Origin: Jeongeupia sp. USM3
GTDB taxonomy: Bacteria > Pseudomonadota > Gammaproteobacteria > Burkholderiales > Chitinibacteraceae
Length of the DNA: 64,000 nt
Assembly (NCBI RefSeq): GCF_001808185.1
Contig: NZ_CP017668.1
Location: 3,720,001 to 3,784,000, forward strand
Direction: 5' to 3'
The notes below the pieces were generated by a model. The model was not told the DNA's origin and did not search any database. It saw only the letters and a list, made by a program, of their open reading frames with translations. The translations under genes and the position numbers were made by a program. This document shows positions 1 through 8,957 of the stretch, one piece after another (position 1 is the stretch's first letter; each line of letters starts with the position of its first letter).

Positions 1-1536
1 TGGGTCTCGATCGCCGCGATGAGCGGCATCTGTCTGGTCATGATGCTGATCGCGCTCGACCAGACCGTCGTCGGCACCGCCTTGCCGCGCGTCGTCGCCG
101 AACTGCAGGGTTACGCGCTTTATCCGTGGGTGGCGTCGGCGTACCTGATGACCAATGCGGTGATGATCGCGATCACCGGCCGGCTCGGTGACCTGTACGG
201 CCGCAAGCCGTTCGTGCTGGCGGCGATCGTGCTGTTCACGCTCGCGTCGGCGCTGTGCGGCATGGCGCAGAGCATGCTGCAGCTGGTGCTGGCACGGGCG
301 CTGCAGGGGATCGGCGGCGGCATGCTTGCCGGCGCGGCGTTCGCGTCGGTCAGCGACCTGTTCCCCGATCCGCTGCAACGGGTGCGCTGGCAGGCAATGC
401 TGTCGGCGACCTTTGGTATCGCCACCGCGATGGGGCCGGCACTTGGCGGCTGGCTGACCGAACACCTGGGCTGGCGCAGCGTGTTCTACGTCAATCTGCC
501 GATCGGCCTGCTTGCCTTGCCGGTCGTGTGGCGCTACCTGCCGCATCAGGTCAACCACGACTCCGATGATCGTTCGATCGACTGGCTCGGCGCCGGCCTG
601 CTGGCGGCCGGCTTCTGCGCGATCCTGTTCACCACCGAGCGTTTCGGTACGCTGGGCCTAGCCAGCCCGTGGCTGTGGGCGATGGTCGCCGGGACGGGAC
701 TGGTGTGCTGGCTGTTCGTCCGCCACCAGTCACGCAGCCGCGCGCCGGTGATTCCGCCAAGGCTGTTTGCCGAGAAGGCCGTGCGGCAACTGTGCGTGCT
801 CGGTTTCCTCACCGGGCTGGTGATGTTCGTGCTGATCTTCTATGCACCGCTGCTGCTGCAGGGCGGTTTCGGGCTGTCGCCAAAAGCGGCCGGCATGCTG
901 GTGACGCCCTTGCTGGTCAGCATCACGGTCGGCAGCATCATCAACGGCCGGCTGGTACCGCGGCTGCCGCAGCCGGAAAAACTGATCTCGTGGGGACTGC
1001 TGGTGCTGATGTTCGGCACCGCTTTGCTGGCGACGCTGAACGACGCGACGCCGCACTGGCTGATGGCGCTGGGCTTTGCGATCTGCGGCCTGAGCCTCGG
1101 TTTCCAGCTGCCGAACCTGACGCTGCAGGTGCAAGCGTCGGTGGCGCGCGCCGACGTCGGCGTCGCGTCGGCACTGATCCAGATGACACGGATGCTCGGC
1201 AGCATGATCGGCGCCAGCGCCGCCGGGCTGGCGGTCGACTTGCGCTATCGCCAGCAGGTTGGCGAGGTGCTTGCCGGCGTCCACAGCCCGGACATCGTCC
1301 GCCTGCTCGACAGCCCGCAACTGCTGATCCGCGCGCAGGAGCAGGTGCAACTGGGCCAGCTCGCGGACCGGCTCGGGCTCGATGCCGCCGGCCTGCTCGA
1401 CGGTGCCCGGCTGTCCCTTGTCAGCGGCATCCACCTCGCGTTCTTCGCCTGCATCGTGGTAACGCTGCTTTGCTATCTGATCGCCCGGGGGCTGCCGCCC
1501 TTCGTCGCGGCGAGGACGCCGGCGGCGGCGCATTGA
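1..1536 (+). CDS. MFS multidrug exporter, DHA2 (EmrB/QacA) family, 5' end cut
   Basis: Proton-driven drug exporter of the inner membrane. The open frame runs to base 1, so the true start is probably upstream; the first internal ATG is at base 19. What is present (505 residues from that ATG) is strongly hydrophobic and long enough for the 14-helix DHA2 type. After the first helix comes the D-x-T-x-V motif (LDQTVVGTALPRV), then motif A as GRLGDLYGRKP near residues 54-64 and motif C as GPALGGWL in helix 5, which is typical of drug:proton antiporters. The C-terminal 60 residues are less conserved. Substrate cannot be told from the sequence. A hairpin without a T run follows at 1563-1582. Confidence 0.85.
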   Translation, partial: WVSIAAMSGICLVMMLIALDQTVVGTALPRVVAELQGYALYPWVASAYLMTNAVMIAITGRLGDLYGRKPFVLAAIVLFTLASALCGMAQSMLQLVLARALQGIGGGMLAGAAFASVSDLFPDPLQRVRWQAMLSATFGIATAMGPALGGWLTEHLGWRSVFYVNLPIGLLALPVVWRYLPHQVNHDSDDRSIDWLGAGLLAAGFCAILFTTERFGTLGLASPWLWAMVAGTGLVCWLFVRHQSRSRAPVIPPRLFAEKAVRQLCVLGFLTGLVMFVLIFYAPLLLQGGFGLSPKAAGMLVTPLLVSITVGSIINGRLVPRLPQPEKLISWGLLVLMFGTALLATLNDATPHWLMALGFAICGLSLGFQLPNLTLQVQASVARADVGVASALIQMTRMLGSMIGASAAGLAVDLRYRQQVGEVLAGVHSPDIVRLLDSPQLLIRAQEQVQLGQLADRLGLDAAGLLDGARLSLVSGIHLAFFACIVVTLLCYLIARGLPPFVAARTPAAAH

Positions 1537-1562
1537 CGACGGGCGCATGCCGTCGGGCTGAA

Positions 1563-1582
1563 CTCTTGCCGTTTGGCAAGAG
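1563..1582 (+). terminator. hairpin after the MFS gene, no T run
   Basis: Perfect 8-bp inverted repeat CTCTTGCC with a GTTT loop lies 27 bases after the exporter stop codon and 48 bases before the next start. There is no following T tract, so it may be a weak or Rho-assisted terminator, or a processing hairpin. Confidence 0.4.
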
Positions 1583-1629
1583 CAAGTCGATCACGGCGGC
1601 ACGGGCGTGGAGACGGTAAGATTCGCTCC

Positions 1630-2313
1630 ATGTCCGCTTCCACAATCCTCCGTCGTGCCGCGCCGCTGCTGCTGGCGGCGCTGCTTGCCGCGTGTGCCGG
1701 CACGCCCGACGCCGGCCCTGCGCCGGCCGGTTTCTACCGCGTGGCCCAGGGCGACACGCTCTGGCGCATCGCGACCAGGAATGGCCGCAGCGTGGCCGAG
1801 ATCAAGCGCTGGAACAAGCTCAGCGGCAACGACATCCAGACCGGCCAGTTGCTGCGCGTGGCGCCGCCCGGCACGTCGGGTGGCAGCGCGCCGTCGGGCG
1901 GCAAGCCCGCGCCGGCCAAACCGGCCCCGAGCAAACCCGCGGTCGACATCCGGCTGGCATGGCCGGTACCGGGGCAGGTGGTCGCGCGCTACAACGGCAG
2001 CACGATGAAGGGCATTGTGCTCGCGGCGCAGCCCGGCGATCCGGTCAAGGCGGCGGCGGCCGGCAAGGTCGTCTACGTCGGCGGCGGCATCCGCACCTAC
2101 GGCAACCTGATCGTGATCAAGCACGATGCCCGGGTGATCACCGTGTATGCGTACAACCGCGAGCTGCTGGTCAAGGACGGCGCCAGCGTGCAGGCCGGCC
2201 AGGTGATCGCCAAGGCCGGCGGCAGCGCCGGCGTGCCGACCGACCGGCTGCACTTCGAGGTGCGCGTCGACGGCAAGGCGGTCGACCCGGCGCCTTACCT
2301 GCCGGATCGCTGA
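1630..2313 (+). CDS. NlpD-like lipoprotein with LysM and degenerate M23 (LytM) domains
   Basis: Outer-membrane-anchored murein-binding lipoprotein (227 aa), probably an activator of a cell-wall amidase at division. I start at ATG 1630, which gives a signal peptide ending in a lipobox (LLAAC, Cys21). A LysM domain follows (FYRVAQGDTLWRIATRNGRS), then a Pro/Ala/Lys linker and an M23 fold ending in RLHFEVRVDGKAVDPAPYLP, as at the end of E. coli NlpD. The first zinc motif is lost: MKGIVLAA stands where active LytM enzymes have H-x-G-x-D, so the domain is probably not catalytic, like NlpD and EnvC. It is shorter than E. coli NlpD (379 aa) and not next to rpoS or surE here, so it may be a paralogue. 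Confidence 0.85.
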   Translation: MSASTILRRAAPLLLAALLAACAGTPDAGPAPAGFYRVAQGDTLWRIATRNGRSVAEIKRWNKLSGNDIQTGQLLRVAPPGTSGGSAPSGGKPAPAKPAPSKPAVDIRLAWPVPGQVVARYNGSTMKGIVLAAQPGDPVKAAAAGKVVYVGGGIRTYGNLIVIKHDARVITVYAYNRELLVKDGASVQAGQVIAKAGGSAGVPTDRLHFEVRVDGKAVDPAPYLPDR

Positions 2314-2359
2314 GCGGCGCGTCGTGCGCACACGGTTGCGGCCGGAAGGGCCGCGGTAA

Positions 2360-3220
2360 TCAGTCGCCGGATTTTGTTGCGGCGAGTTGCTCGCCGAGCA
2401 GCAGCAGATCCTGCCAGGCCTTGGCCTTGTCGGGCAGATTGCGCAGCAGATAGGCCGGGTGGTAGCTGATCACCACCGGAGTCTCGTCGTGGCGGTGCAC
2501 CTTGCCGCGCAGCGCGCTGATCGGTGCATCGGTCTTGAGCAGGGTCTGGATGGCGAAGCGGCCGATCGCGAAAATCACCGTCGGCCGGATCAGCGCGATC
2601 TGCCGGGCCAGATACGGCGCGCATTCGGCGACTTCCGGCGGCTGCGGGTTGCGGTTGCCCGGCGGGCGGCACTTGAGCACGTTGGCGATGTAGACGCCGT
2701 CGCCGCGTTTCTCGCCGATCGCCGCGAGCATATTGTCGAGTAGCTTGCCGGCCGCACCGACGAAGGGCTCGCCGCGCTTGTCCTCTTCGGCACCGGGCGC
2801 TTCGCCGACGATCAGCAGGCGCGCGCTGCGGTCGCCGACACCGGGAACGGCCTGGGTACGGCCTTCGCACAGCGCACACGCGGTACACGCACGGATCGAT
2901 GCCTCGAGCGTTTCCCAGTCCATCGCCGCGATGTCGCGACTGCGCTCGTTCTCGGCTGGCTTGATGTCGGCCTGCGGCGCGGCGCGGGTGCGCGCATCGG
3001 GAATGACGACGACCGGGGCGCGGCTGGCCTTGGTGGCTGCCGGGGATGGTGTGCCGGCGGTTGCTGCGGCAGCCGGTGCGGCCGGCCGCGGTATAACGAC
3101 ACCGGGTGCCGGTTCGTCCTGGGCCTCTTCGGGCGCCGCGTCGCGGGCCAGTGCCGCAAGCTGGTCGCGGCGGATCCAGATCGGCCCGAGGCCGAGTTCG
3201 TCGAGCGCGCGCCTGCTCAT
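2360..3220 (-). CDS. type-4 (family 4) uracil-DNA glycosylase, Fe-S
   Basis: Removes uracil from DNA in base-excision repair. The catalytic domain covers residues 100-286. It has the family-4 motifs GEAPG (139-143) and HPAYLLR (254-260), plus the four cysteines expected for the 4Fe-4S cluster: Cys112 and Cys115, then Cys184 and Cys200 with 15 residues between the last two. The first 95 residues are low-complexity Ala/Pro with no recognisable fold. That extension is common in betaproteobacterial members and resembles the polymerase-fused versions. Its start lies 3 bases downstream of the rimI stop, so it is the last gene of a tsaB-rimI-udg operon on the minus strand. Confidence 0.9.
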   Translation of the reverse strand: MSRRALDELGLGPIWIRRDQLAALARDAAPEEAQDEPAPGVVIPRPAAPAAAATAGTPSPAATKASRAPVVVIPDARTRAAPQADIKPAENERSRDIAAMDWETLEASIRACTACALCEGRTQAVPGVGDRSARLLIVGEAPGAEEDKRGEPFVGAAGKLLDNMLAAIGEKRGDGVYIANVLKCRPPGNRNPQPPEVAECAPYLARQIALIRPTVIFAIGRFAIQTLLKTDAPISALRGKVHRHDETPVVISYHPAYLLRNLPDKAKAWQDLLLLGEQLAATKSGD

Positions 3221-3663
3221 GATCCGCCTCCGGCCAGCACGAAGGTGTAGAGCAGGGCGTCCTCTCTACCGTGATCGTAATAACCGTTGCGGCGGCCGAC
3301 GATTTCGCCGCCACAGGCTGCGTACAGCGCCTGCGCGCCGGTGTTGCCGGCGCGGACTTCAAGCAGTAGCCGGGCGACGCCGTCGCGCCGCAACTCGGCC
3401 AGCAGCGCGTTCAGCAGCGCGAGGCCGAAGCCGCGGCGCTGCAGTCCGGGGGCAACGGCGATCGACTGCAGCTCTGCCTCGTCGAGCACGCGGCTGCTTA
3501 CGGTGAAACCGGCCAGCCGGCCTTCACCGTCGACGAGTCCGGTGCCGTGATCGCGCGTCAGCGCATCGCGCCACAACGCGGCCGACCACGGCTGCGGATT
3601 GGTCGCGGCGTCGAGTGCGACCAGCGCGTCGACGTCGTCGGCGGTCAGCGGGCGCAGCGTCAC
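3217..3663 (-). CDS. rimI: ribosomal protein S18-alanine N-acetyltransferase RimI
   Basis: GNAT-family acetyltransferase (148 aa) that acetylates the N-terminal alanine of ribosomal protein S18. The acetyl-CoA loop QRRGFG is at residues 75-80, after the usual beta strand LQSIAVAP, and the C-terminal part has the NTGAQALYAACGGEIVGRR helix-strand pattern typical of RimI. The start is GTG at 3663. Its bases form a GTGA overlap with the tsaB stop codon, which fixes the start and shows translational coupling. The tsaB-rimI pairing is widespread in proteobacteria and supports the call. Confidence 0.92.
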   Translation of the reverse strand: MTLRPLTADDVDALVALDAATNPQPWSAALWRDALTRDHGTGLVDGEGRLAGFTVSSRVLDEAELQSIAVAPGLQRRGFGLALLNALLAELRRDGVARLLLEVRAGNTGAQALYAACGGEIVGRRNGYYDHGREDALLYTFVLAGGGS

Positions 3664-4340
3664 TTCGGCGCGCGCTCGTGGGTTTTCAGCGCGACCTTGT
3701 CGCGCAGGTAGACCAGCGTCGCCTCGTGTGCCGGACGGCCAAGGCCGGCGGCAAAGCGCGGCAGTGCCAGCGCCAGCAGGTCGCGCGCGTGCGGAAAGCG
3801 TTCGGGCTCGGTCGCGACCAGCCGCTCGCCCAGGCGGGCAGAAAGCGCGTCGCCGTAGGCGGCAAAGCCGCTGCCGACGCCGGTCCAGCCGGTGTCGTCG
3901 GGCACCGGTACGGCGTCGGGGTCGCAGACCAGCGCTTCGCCGATCTCGCGCCAGCCGCCGCTTTCGCGCACATAGCGGGCGACATAAACCTGCTGCATCC
4001 GCGCATCGAGGCAGGCGAAGACCTTGTCGGCGCCGCTGCCCTGCGCGAGCGCTTCGAGCGTCGAGACGCCGATTACCGGAATCCCCAGACCGAAGCCCAG
4101 CCCCTGGGCGATGCCGCAGCCGATGCGCAGGCCGGTGAACGAACCCGGACCCATGCCGAAGGCGATGCCCTGCAGCGCCGACCGGGTCAGGCTGGCCTCG
4201 GCCAGCAGCGCTTCGAGTCGTGGCAGCGTCTGTTCGGCGTGGCGCTGGCCGACGTGCCAGTCGCGTGCGATCACGCCGTCCTGGTGCGACAGCGCGAGCG
4301 ACAGATGTTCGGTGGAGGTATCGAGGGCGAGATAGGCCAT
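3660..4340 (-). CDS. tsaB: tRNA threonylcarbamoyladenosine biosynthesis protein TsaB
   Basis: ASKHA-fold partner of TsaD in making the t6A37 modification of ANN-decoding tRNAs; cytoplasmic and essential in most bacteria. The protein is 226 aa. It opens with LALDTSTEHLSLAL, the first phosphate-like motif of the fold, and has the conserved GMGPGSFTGLRIG block near residue 70. ATG 4340 gives the usual N terminus MAYLALDTS; an upstream in-frame extension to 4394 has no family likeness and was not used. It overlaps rimI by four bases. Confidence 0.93.
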   Translation of the reverse strand: MAYLALDTSTEHLSLALSHQDGVIARDWHVGQRHAEQTLPRLEALLAEASLTRSALQGIAFGMGPGSFTGLRIGCGIAQGLGFGLGIPVIGVSTLEALAQGSGADKVFACLDARMQQVYVARYVRESGGWREIGEALVCDPDAVPVPDDTGWTGVGSGFAAYGDALSARLGERLVATEPERFPHARDLLALALPRFAAGLGRPAHEATLVYLRDKVALKTHERAPK

Positions 4341-4438
4341 GCGGCAAGCCGTGCAAAAACAGGCGACGATTTTATCACGTGTGAGACTGCACACGGTCCG
4401 GCGCGGCGCCGCACCCGTCGGTGGGGCGCCGGTGCGGC

Positions 4439-5029
4439 CTATCGGCCGGGCGACGGCTGATCCGGGCCGGGGGCGGCGAGCAGCCCCAGCTCGAGCAAGG
4501 CATAAAAGATGCAGGTCAGGTGGCCGTTGTGAAACAGCTCGCGGTTCCTGAGCAGGGCGGTCACTTCCGCCAGCGGCAGCCGCTGGACGCTGATCTGCTC
4601 GTCGTCGTCCTGTGGCAGCGCCTGCGCCGGCATGCCGTCCAGCGCCAGAAAGCAGTGCAGGCGGTTGTTGTGCGTGGCCGGATTGGGGGAGACGGCGACC
4701 AGCGGGCGCAACTCGCCGAAACGGTGGCCGGTTTCTTCCTGCAGCTCGCGCCGGATCGCCGCCTCCAGCGACGGGTCGTCGGGCTTGACCCAGCCACCGG
4801 GGACTTCCAGGCTGTACTGTCGTATGCCGGGCCGGTACTGCCGGACCAGCAGGACATGATGATCGCGCGTCAGCGCAAATGCGCTGACCCAGTCCGGGTA
4901 TTCGAGCACGCTGGATACCCAGGGCTCGGCGCGCCCGGGCAGCGCATAGGTGTCGGCCCGGATCTGCATGTCCCGGGCCTGGAAAACGGCTTGCGATCTC
5001 AGCAGGCGGGGAGGATCGAGGTCGGGCAT
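4439..5029 (-). CDS. Nudix hydrolase, ADP-ribose pyrophosphatase-like
   Basis: Hydrolyses a nucleoside diphosphate linked to another moiety. The 196-aa protein has the Nudix box ending RRELQEETG near residues 98-106, preceded by EVPGGWVKPDDPSLEAA. The box has a short insertion and an Asp where the first Glu usually stands. Upstream YPDWVSAFALTRDHHVLLVRQYRPG matches ADP-ribose-type members, but the exact substrate is not determined. ATG 5029 was chosen because the 63 codons upstream look non-coding. A GC-rich hairpin without a T run lies just past the stop. Confidence 0.8.
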   Translation of the reverse strand: MPDLDPPRLLRSQAVFQARDMQIRADTYALPGRAEPWVSSVLEYPDWVSAFALTRDHHVLLVRQYRPGIRQYSLEVPGGWVKPDDPSLEAAIRRELQEETGHRFGELRPLVAVSPNPATHNNRLHCFLALDGMPAQALPQDDDEQISVQRLPLAEVTALLRNRELFHNGHLTCIFYALLELGLLAAPGPDQPSPGR

Positions 5030-5280
5030 GGCTGGCTCCGGTCGGGCACCGCAGTCAGCATACGCCACGAAATGCCATTCGGGTATGGTGCCGCCCGCCG
5101 CGGCGGCCATCGGCGACGGTCCGTGGGGATATGGCCGGCAGCGTGCGGCGTTGCACATGCGGTATTCGTACCGCGGCGAGGCACGTGCCCGGCCGGCCGC
5201 CGGCACGACCCCGAACACCGGTACGAAAAGACGCTGAACTGGCTCTAGAATTGGGCAGTGTCCCCATCCGGCGAAACCCG

Positions 5281-7065
5281 ATGCGCTTCATTGCCGCCTT
5301 CCTGATGCTGTTCGCGATCCTGCCCGTTCGAGCCGACGATGCAGTCGCGCTCGGCTACGCGCCGAAGTATCAGGCCGGTTTCACGCACTTCGACTACGTG
5401 AACCCTGCCGCGCCGGTTGGCGGCGAGCTGCGGCTGGCGGCGATGGGCGATTTCGACAAGCTCAACCCGTTCACGCTCAAGGGGCGTGCGGCGGCCGGCC
5501 TGGGCGGGCTGGGCGACGGGCTGGTGTTCGAGAGCCTGACGATGCAAAGCCAGGACGAACCGTTCTCGGCCTACGGCCTGCTTGCCGACGATATCCGCAT
5601 CGCGCCCGACGGCAGGTCGGTGACCTTCCACCTGAACCCGAAGGCGCGCTTCAGCAACGGCCGCAAGGTGGGGGCCGACGATGTGCGTTTTTCGTTCGAA
5701 ACGCTGACGAGCAAGCGCGCCAGCCCGATGTTCCGCCAGTACTGGAGCGATGTTGCCGGCGTCGACGTACTCGACGGTGAGACCGTGCGCTTCCGCTTCA
5801 GGCAGTACAACCGCGAGCTGCCGCTGATCGTCGGCCAGTTGCCGGTCTTTGCAAGGGAGTGGGGCGGCGGCAAGCCGTTCGACGAGTGGGTGAGGCAGCC
5901 GCCGATCGGCAGCGGGCCGTACGCGATCGGCGCCGTCGATCCGGGCAAGCGCATCGTCTACCAGCGCCGGGCCGACTACTGGGGCTGGACCCTGCCGGTG
6001 CGGCGCGGCAGCTACAACTTCGAACGGATCAGCTACCGCTACTACCAGGACGATACCGCCCGGCTCGAGGCGTTCAAGGCCGGCGAATTCGACTTCACCT
6101 TCGAGAACGTCGCGCGCCAGTGGGTACGCGGCTACACCGGGCCGGCGTTCCGCGATGGCCGCATCGTCAAGCAGACCTTTGCGCACGAGAACAGCGCCGG
6201 CATGCAGGGGTACGCGATCAATACCCGCCGGCTGCAGTTCAGGGACGTGCGCGTGCGGCGGGCGCTGGTGCTGGCGATGGATTTTGAATGGATGAACCGC
6301 CAGCTGTTCTACGACCAGTACACGCGCTCGCCGAGCTATTTTTCCAACAGCGAGCTCGAAGCGAAGGGCAAGCCGGGGCCGGCGGAGCTGCGCCACCTAG
6401 AACCGTTGCGCGGCAGAATCGATCCGTCGGTTTTCGTCACCGCGACGATGCCGCCAACAACCGCGCCGCCCGACAGCCTGCGCAAGAACCTGCTGCGTGC
6501 ACGCCAGCTGCTCGACGACGCCGGCTGGCGCTATCGCGACGGCGCGCTGCGCAATCGGAGCGGCGAGCCCTTCGTCATCGACATGCTGCTGTACCAGAAG
6601 GCCTTCGAGCGGCTGGTTGCGCCGTATGCGCGCAACCTGCAAAAGCTCGGCATCACGCTCAACTACCGCGTGCTCGATCTGGCGCTGGCACAGAAGCGGC
6701 TCGATGCGTTCGACTACGACATGACCGTGGTGACCTTTGGCGCAAGTCAAAGCCCGGGCAACGAGCTTTACGGTAACTTCGGTTCGCGCTCGGCGGGCGA
6801 ACCCGGTTCGAACAACGCGATGGGCGTCGCGGACCCTGCGGTCGATGCGCTGATCGCTGCGGTGGTGCAGGCCCCCGACCGTGCCGCGCTGGTCGAGGCC
6901 GGCCGTGCGCTCGACCGCGTGCTGCGCGCCGGCTACTACCTGGTGCCGAACTGGCACAACCGCGTGCACCGCGTCGCCTTCCGCAACCACTATGCCTGGC
7001 CCGCGACCTTGCCCAAGTACTACGGCGCCGAGGAGTGGGCGATCCAGACCTGGTGGGCGCGGTAG
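5281..7065 (+). CDS. yejA: periplasmic peptide-binding protein, YejA type
   Basis: SBP family 5 binding protein (594 aa; E. coli YejA 604 aa) that delivers oligopeptides, and in E. coli the antibiotic microcin C, to the YejBEF importer. The start at 5281 gives a signal peptide (MRFIAAFLMLFAILPVRA, cleaved before DDAV). The segment KYQAGFTHFDYVNPAAPVGG is the usual opening of YejA-type members and separates them from DppA/OppA. Matching permease genes (yejB, yejE) and ATPase (yejF) lie downstream, but a transporter gene and small genes are inserted between, so it is not co-transcribed with them in the usual way. Confidence 0.9.
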   Translation: MRFIAAFLMLFAILPVRADDAVALGYAPKYQAGFTHFDYVNPAAPVGGELRLAAMGDFDKLNPFTLKGRAAAGLGGLGDGLVFESLTMQSQDEPFSAYGLLADDIRIAPDGRSVTFHLNPKARFSNGRKVGADDVRFSFETLTSKRASPMFRQYWSDVAGVDVLDGETVRFRFRQYNRELPLIVGQLPVFAREWGGGKPFDEWVRQPPIGSGPYAIGAVDPGKRIVYQRRADYWGWTLPVRRGSYNFERISYRYYQDDTARLEAFKAGEFDFTFENVARQWVRGYTGPAFRDGRIVKQTFAHENSAGMQGYAINTRRLQFRDVRVRRALVLAMDFEWMNRQLFYDQYTRSPSYFSNSELEAKGKPGPAELRHLEPLRGRIDPSVFVTATMPPTTAPPDSLRKNLLRARQLLDDAGWRYRDGALRNRSGEPFVIDMLLYQKAFERLVAPYARNLQKLGITLNYRVLDLALAQKRLDAFDYDMTVVTFGASQSPGNELYGNFGSRSAGEPGSNNAMGVADPAVDALIAAVVQAPDRAALVEAGRALDRVLRAGYYLVPNWHNRVHRVAFRNHYAWPATLPKYYGAEEWAIQTWWAR

Positions 7066-7179
7066 TTTGTCGCAAACCCGGGCCGGCGGCGGTCCGTACG
7101 CGTTATTGCCGATGCACGCCCGCCGTTTCGCCGGTAAAGTCCGCCGGTTTTTCCGTCCGAACCCACCTAGAAGAACGCC

Positions 7180-8493
7180 ATGAATGCCGTCCTGATTTCC
7201 GTGATGCTGATGCTGCTGCTCTCGCTGGCGCGGGTCAACGTCGTCGTCAGCATCCTGCTCGCCGTCGTGACCGCCGGCTGGGTTGCCCACATGCCGCTGG
7301 CCGATACGCTGACCGCCTTCGGTTCCGGTCTCGGCAACGGCGCGAGCGTGGCGCTGTCGTACGGCCTGCTCGGCGCGTTCGCGCTGGCGCTGGCCGAGTC
7401 CGGTCTGCCGCACGCGATGGCCGACGGGCTGGCGCGGATGGCCGAGAAGGGCGCGCGCGGCAGCTCGATCAAGTGGGGCATCATCGGTGCGCTGCTGCTG
7501 TTGGCGATCGCGTCGCAGAACATCCTGCCGATCCACATCGCCTTCATTCCGCTGGTCGTGCCGCCGCTGCTGTTCACGCTCGGCCAGTTCAAGGTCGACC
7601 GGCGGTTGCTGGCCTGCGTGATCACCTTCGGTCTGGTCACGCCGTACATGTTCTGGCCGGTGGGTTTCGGCCACATCTTCCTCAACCAGATCCTGCTCGG
7701 CAACATCGCCAAGGCCGGCCTCGACGCCAGCCATGTCGACGTGATGCACGCGATGCTGATCCCGGCGATCGGCATGCTGTTCGGCCTGCTGATCGCGGTG
7801 TTCTTCAGCTACCGCAAGCCGCGCGACTACGACCTCGAGGCGCTGGCGACGGTCGAGCGCGAGGGCGGGCATTACACGCGCCGCTCGCTGACCGTTGCCG
7901 TCGTCGCGATGGTCGCGACGTTCTCGGTCCAGCTTGCCGCCGATTCGATGATCCTCGGCGCGCTGGCCGGCTTCATCGTCTGCGTGCTCGGCGGCGCGGT
8001 GCAGTTCAGGAAGTCGGACAGCCTGTTCCAGGACGGCATGAAAATGATGGCCGGCATCGGCCTGATCATGATCGCCGCCAACGGTTTTGCCGCGGTGCTG
8101 CAGGCGACCGGTCACGTCGAAACGCTGGTCAAGGGCTCGATGGCGATGATCGGCGACAACAAGCCGCTCGCCGCCTTCCTGATGCTGCTGGTCGGGCTGA
8201 TCGTGACGATGGGCATCGGCTCGTCGTTCTCGACCGTGCCGATCATCGCGACGATCTACGTGCCGCTGGCGATGCACCTCGGTTTCTCGGCAACGGCCAT
8301 CGTCTCGCTGATCGGCACCGCCGGCGCGCTCGGCGACGCTGGCAGTCCTGCGGCCGATTCGACGCTCGGCCCGACGTCGGGCCTCAATGTCGACGGCCAG
8401 CACGACCACATGTGGGGCACGGTGGTGCCGACTTTCCTGCACTACAACCTGCCGTTGCTGGTGTTCGGCTGGGTGGCAGTGATGGTGCTCTAA
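7180..8493 (+). CDS. YuiF/NhaC-like membrane transporter
   Basis: Polytopic inner-membrane protein (437 aa, about 11-12 hydrophobic segments) of the Na+/H+ antiporter-like family whose Bacillus member YuiF has been linked to amino-acid (histidine) transport. Diagnostic stretches include GIIGALLLLAIASQNILPIHIAF and GTAGALGDAGSPAADSTLGP, the latter being the strongest family signature. Substrate is not predictable; cation antiport and amino-acid uptake are both possible. It sits between yejA and yejB on the same strand, and a repeat-family hairpin starts 11 bases after its stop. Confidence 0.8.
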   Translation: MNAVLISVMLMLLLSLARVNVVVSILLAVVTAGWVAHMPLADTLTAFGSGLGNGASVALSYGLLGAFALALAESGLPHAMADGLARMAEKGARGSSIKWGIIGALLLLAIASQNILPIHIAFIPLVVPPLLFTLGQFKVDRRLLACVITFGLVTPYMFWPVGFGHIFLNQILLGNIAKAGLDASHVDVMHAMLIPAIGMLFGLLIAVFFSYRKPRDYDLEALATVEREGGHYTRRSLTVAVVAMVATFSVQLAADSMILGALAGFIVCVLGGAVQFRKSDSLFQDGMKMMAGIGLIMIAANGFAAVLQATGHVETLVKGSMAMIGDNKPLAAFLMLLVGLIVTMGIGSSFSTVPIIATIYVPLAMHLGFSATAIVSLIGTAGALGDAGSPAADSTLGPTSGLNVDGQHDHMWGTVVPTFLHYNLPLLVFGWVAVMVL

Positions 8494-8503
8494 ACACGGC
8501 AGC

Positions 8504-8593
8504 AAAACCCTGCTGGCTGCGTTGTGCTCGCTTGCCGTACTTTCGTACTGTCAGCGCTTCGCACGCCTTGCCAGCACCGCTGCGCTGGGTTTT
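8504..8593 (+). repeat. dispersed intergenic hairpin, copy A
   Basis: About 90-base imperfect hairpin between two converging genes. The outer arm AAAACCC pairs with GGGTTTT, the second arm TGCTGGC with GCCAGCA, and the tip is GTAC-TTTC-GTAC. A ten-base bulge (CCGCTGCGCT) sits between the two right-hand arms. The blocks GTTGTGCTCGCTTGCC and TTCGCACGCCTTGCC also occur in three other gaps of this window (about 30.7, 43.2 and 46.0 kb). Position after the stop codon suggests a terminator for the upstream gene and possibly for the opposing lipoprotein gene. Confidence 0.75.
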
Positions 8594-8613
8594 CCTGGCG
8601 TGCTTCACTAGCT

Positions 8614-8859
8614 TCAATTGACGCTGGCTTTGCCGCTGCCGGTGTCGTAGCGGCACTGCACCGCCTGCGAACCGGCAAGCTTGGGGTAGGCGGTGACGGC
8701 GAGCGTCGTCGCCGACAGCGCGTAGACCGATTCGACCCGGACTTCGGCCCTCGTTTTGCTGGCGACGAGGCTGGCGCAGGCAAGGCGCGCTTCGTCGGCG
8801 TGCGGCACCGACGCGCAGGCGGTCAGGCCCAGAACGGTCAGCAGGATCGGCAGGCGCAT
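8614..8859 (-). CDS. small lipoprotein of unknown function
   Basis: 81-residue protein with a clear lipoprotein signal (MRLPILLTVLGLTAC, lipobox LTAC, Cys15). The mature part is about 65 residues, has a second and third Cys (ARLACASL, QAVQCRYD) and no known domain. Anchoring to a membrane is expected. It points towards the YuiF-like gene and shares the hairpin copy A gap with it; its 5' end faces yejB across about 100 bases. Confidence 0.65.
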   Translation of the reverse strand: MRLPILLTVLGLTACASVPHADEARLACASLVASKTRAEVRVESVYALSATTLAVTAYPKLAGSQAVQCRYDTGSGKASVN

Positions 8860-8957
8860 CGGCAGTCCACGGCAAAGTTCGGGACCGCCATTATCGCGGC
8901 AGCCGTCGGCGTTGGGCCAGCCGTGCTAAGGTGGGACAAACCCCCGGACACCCGCCA

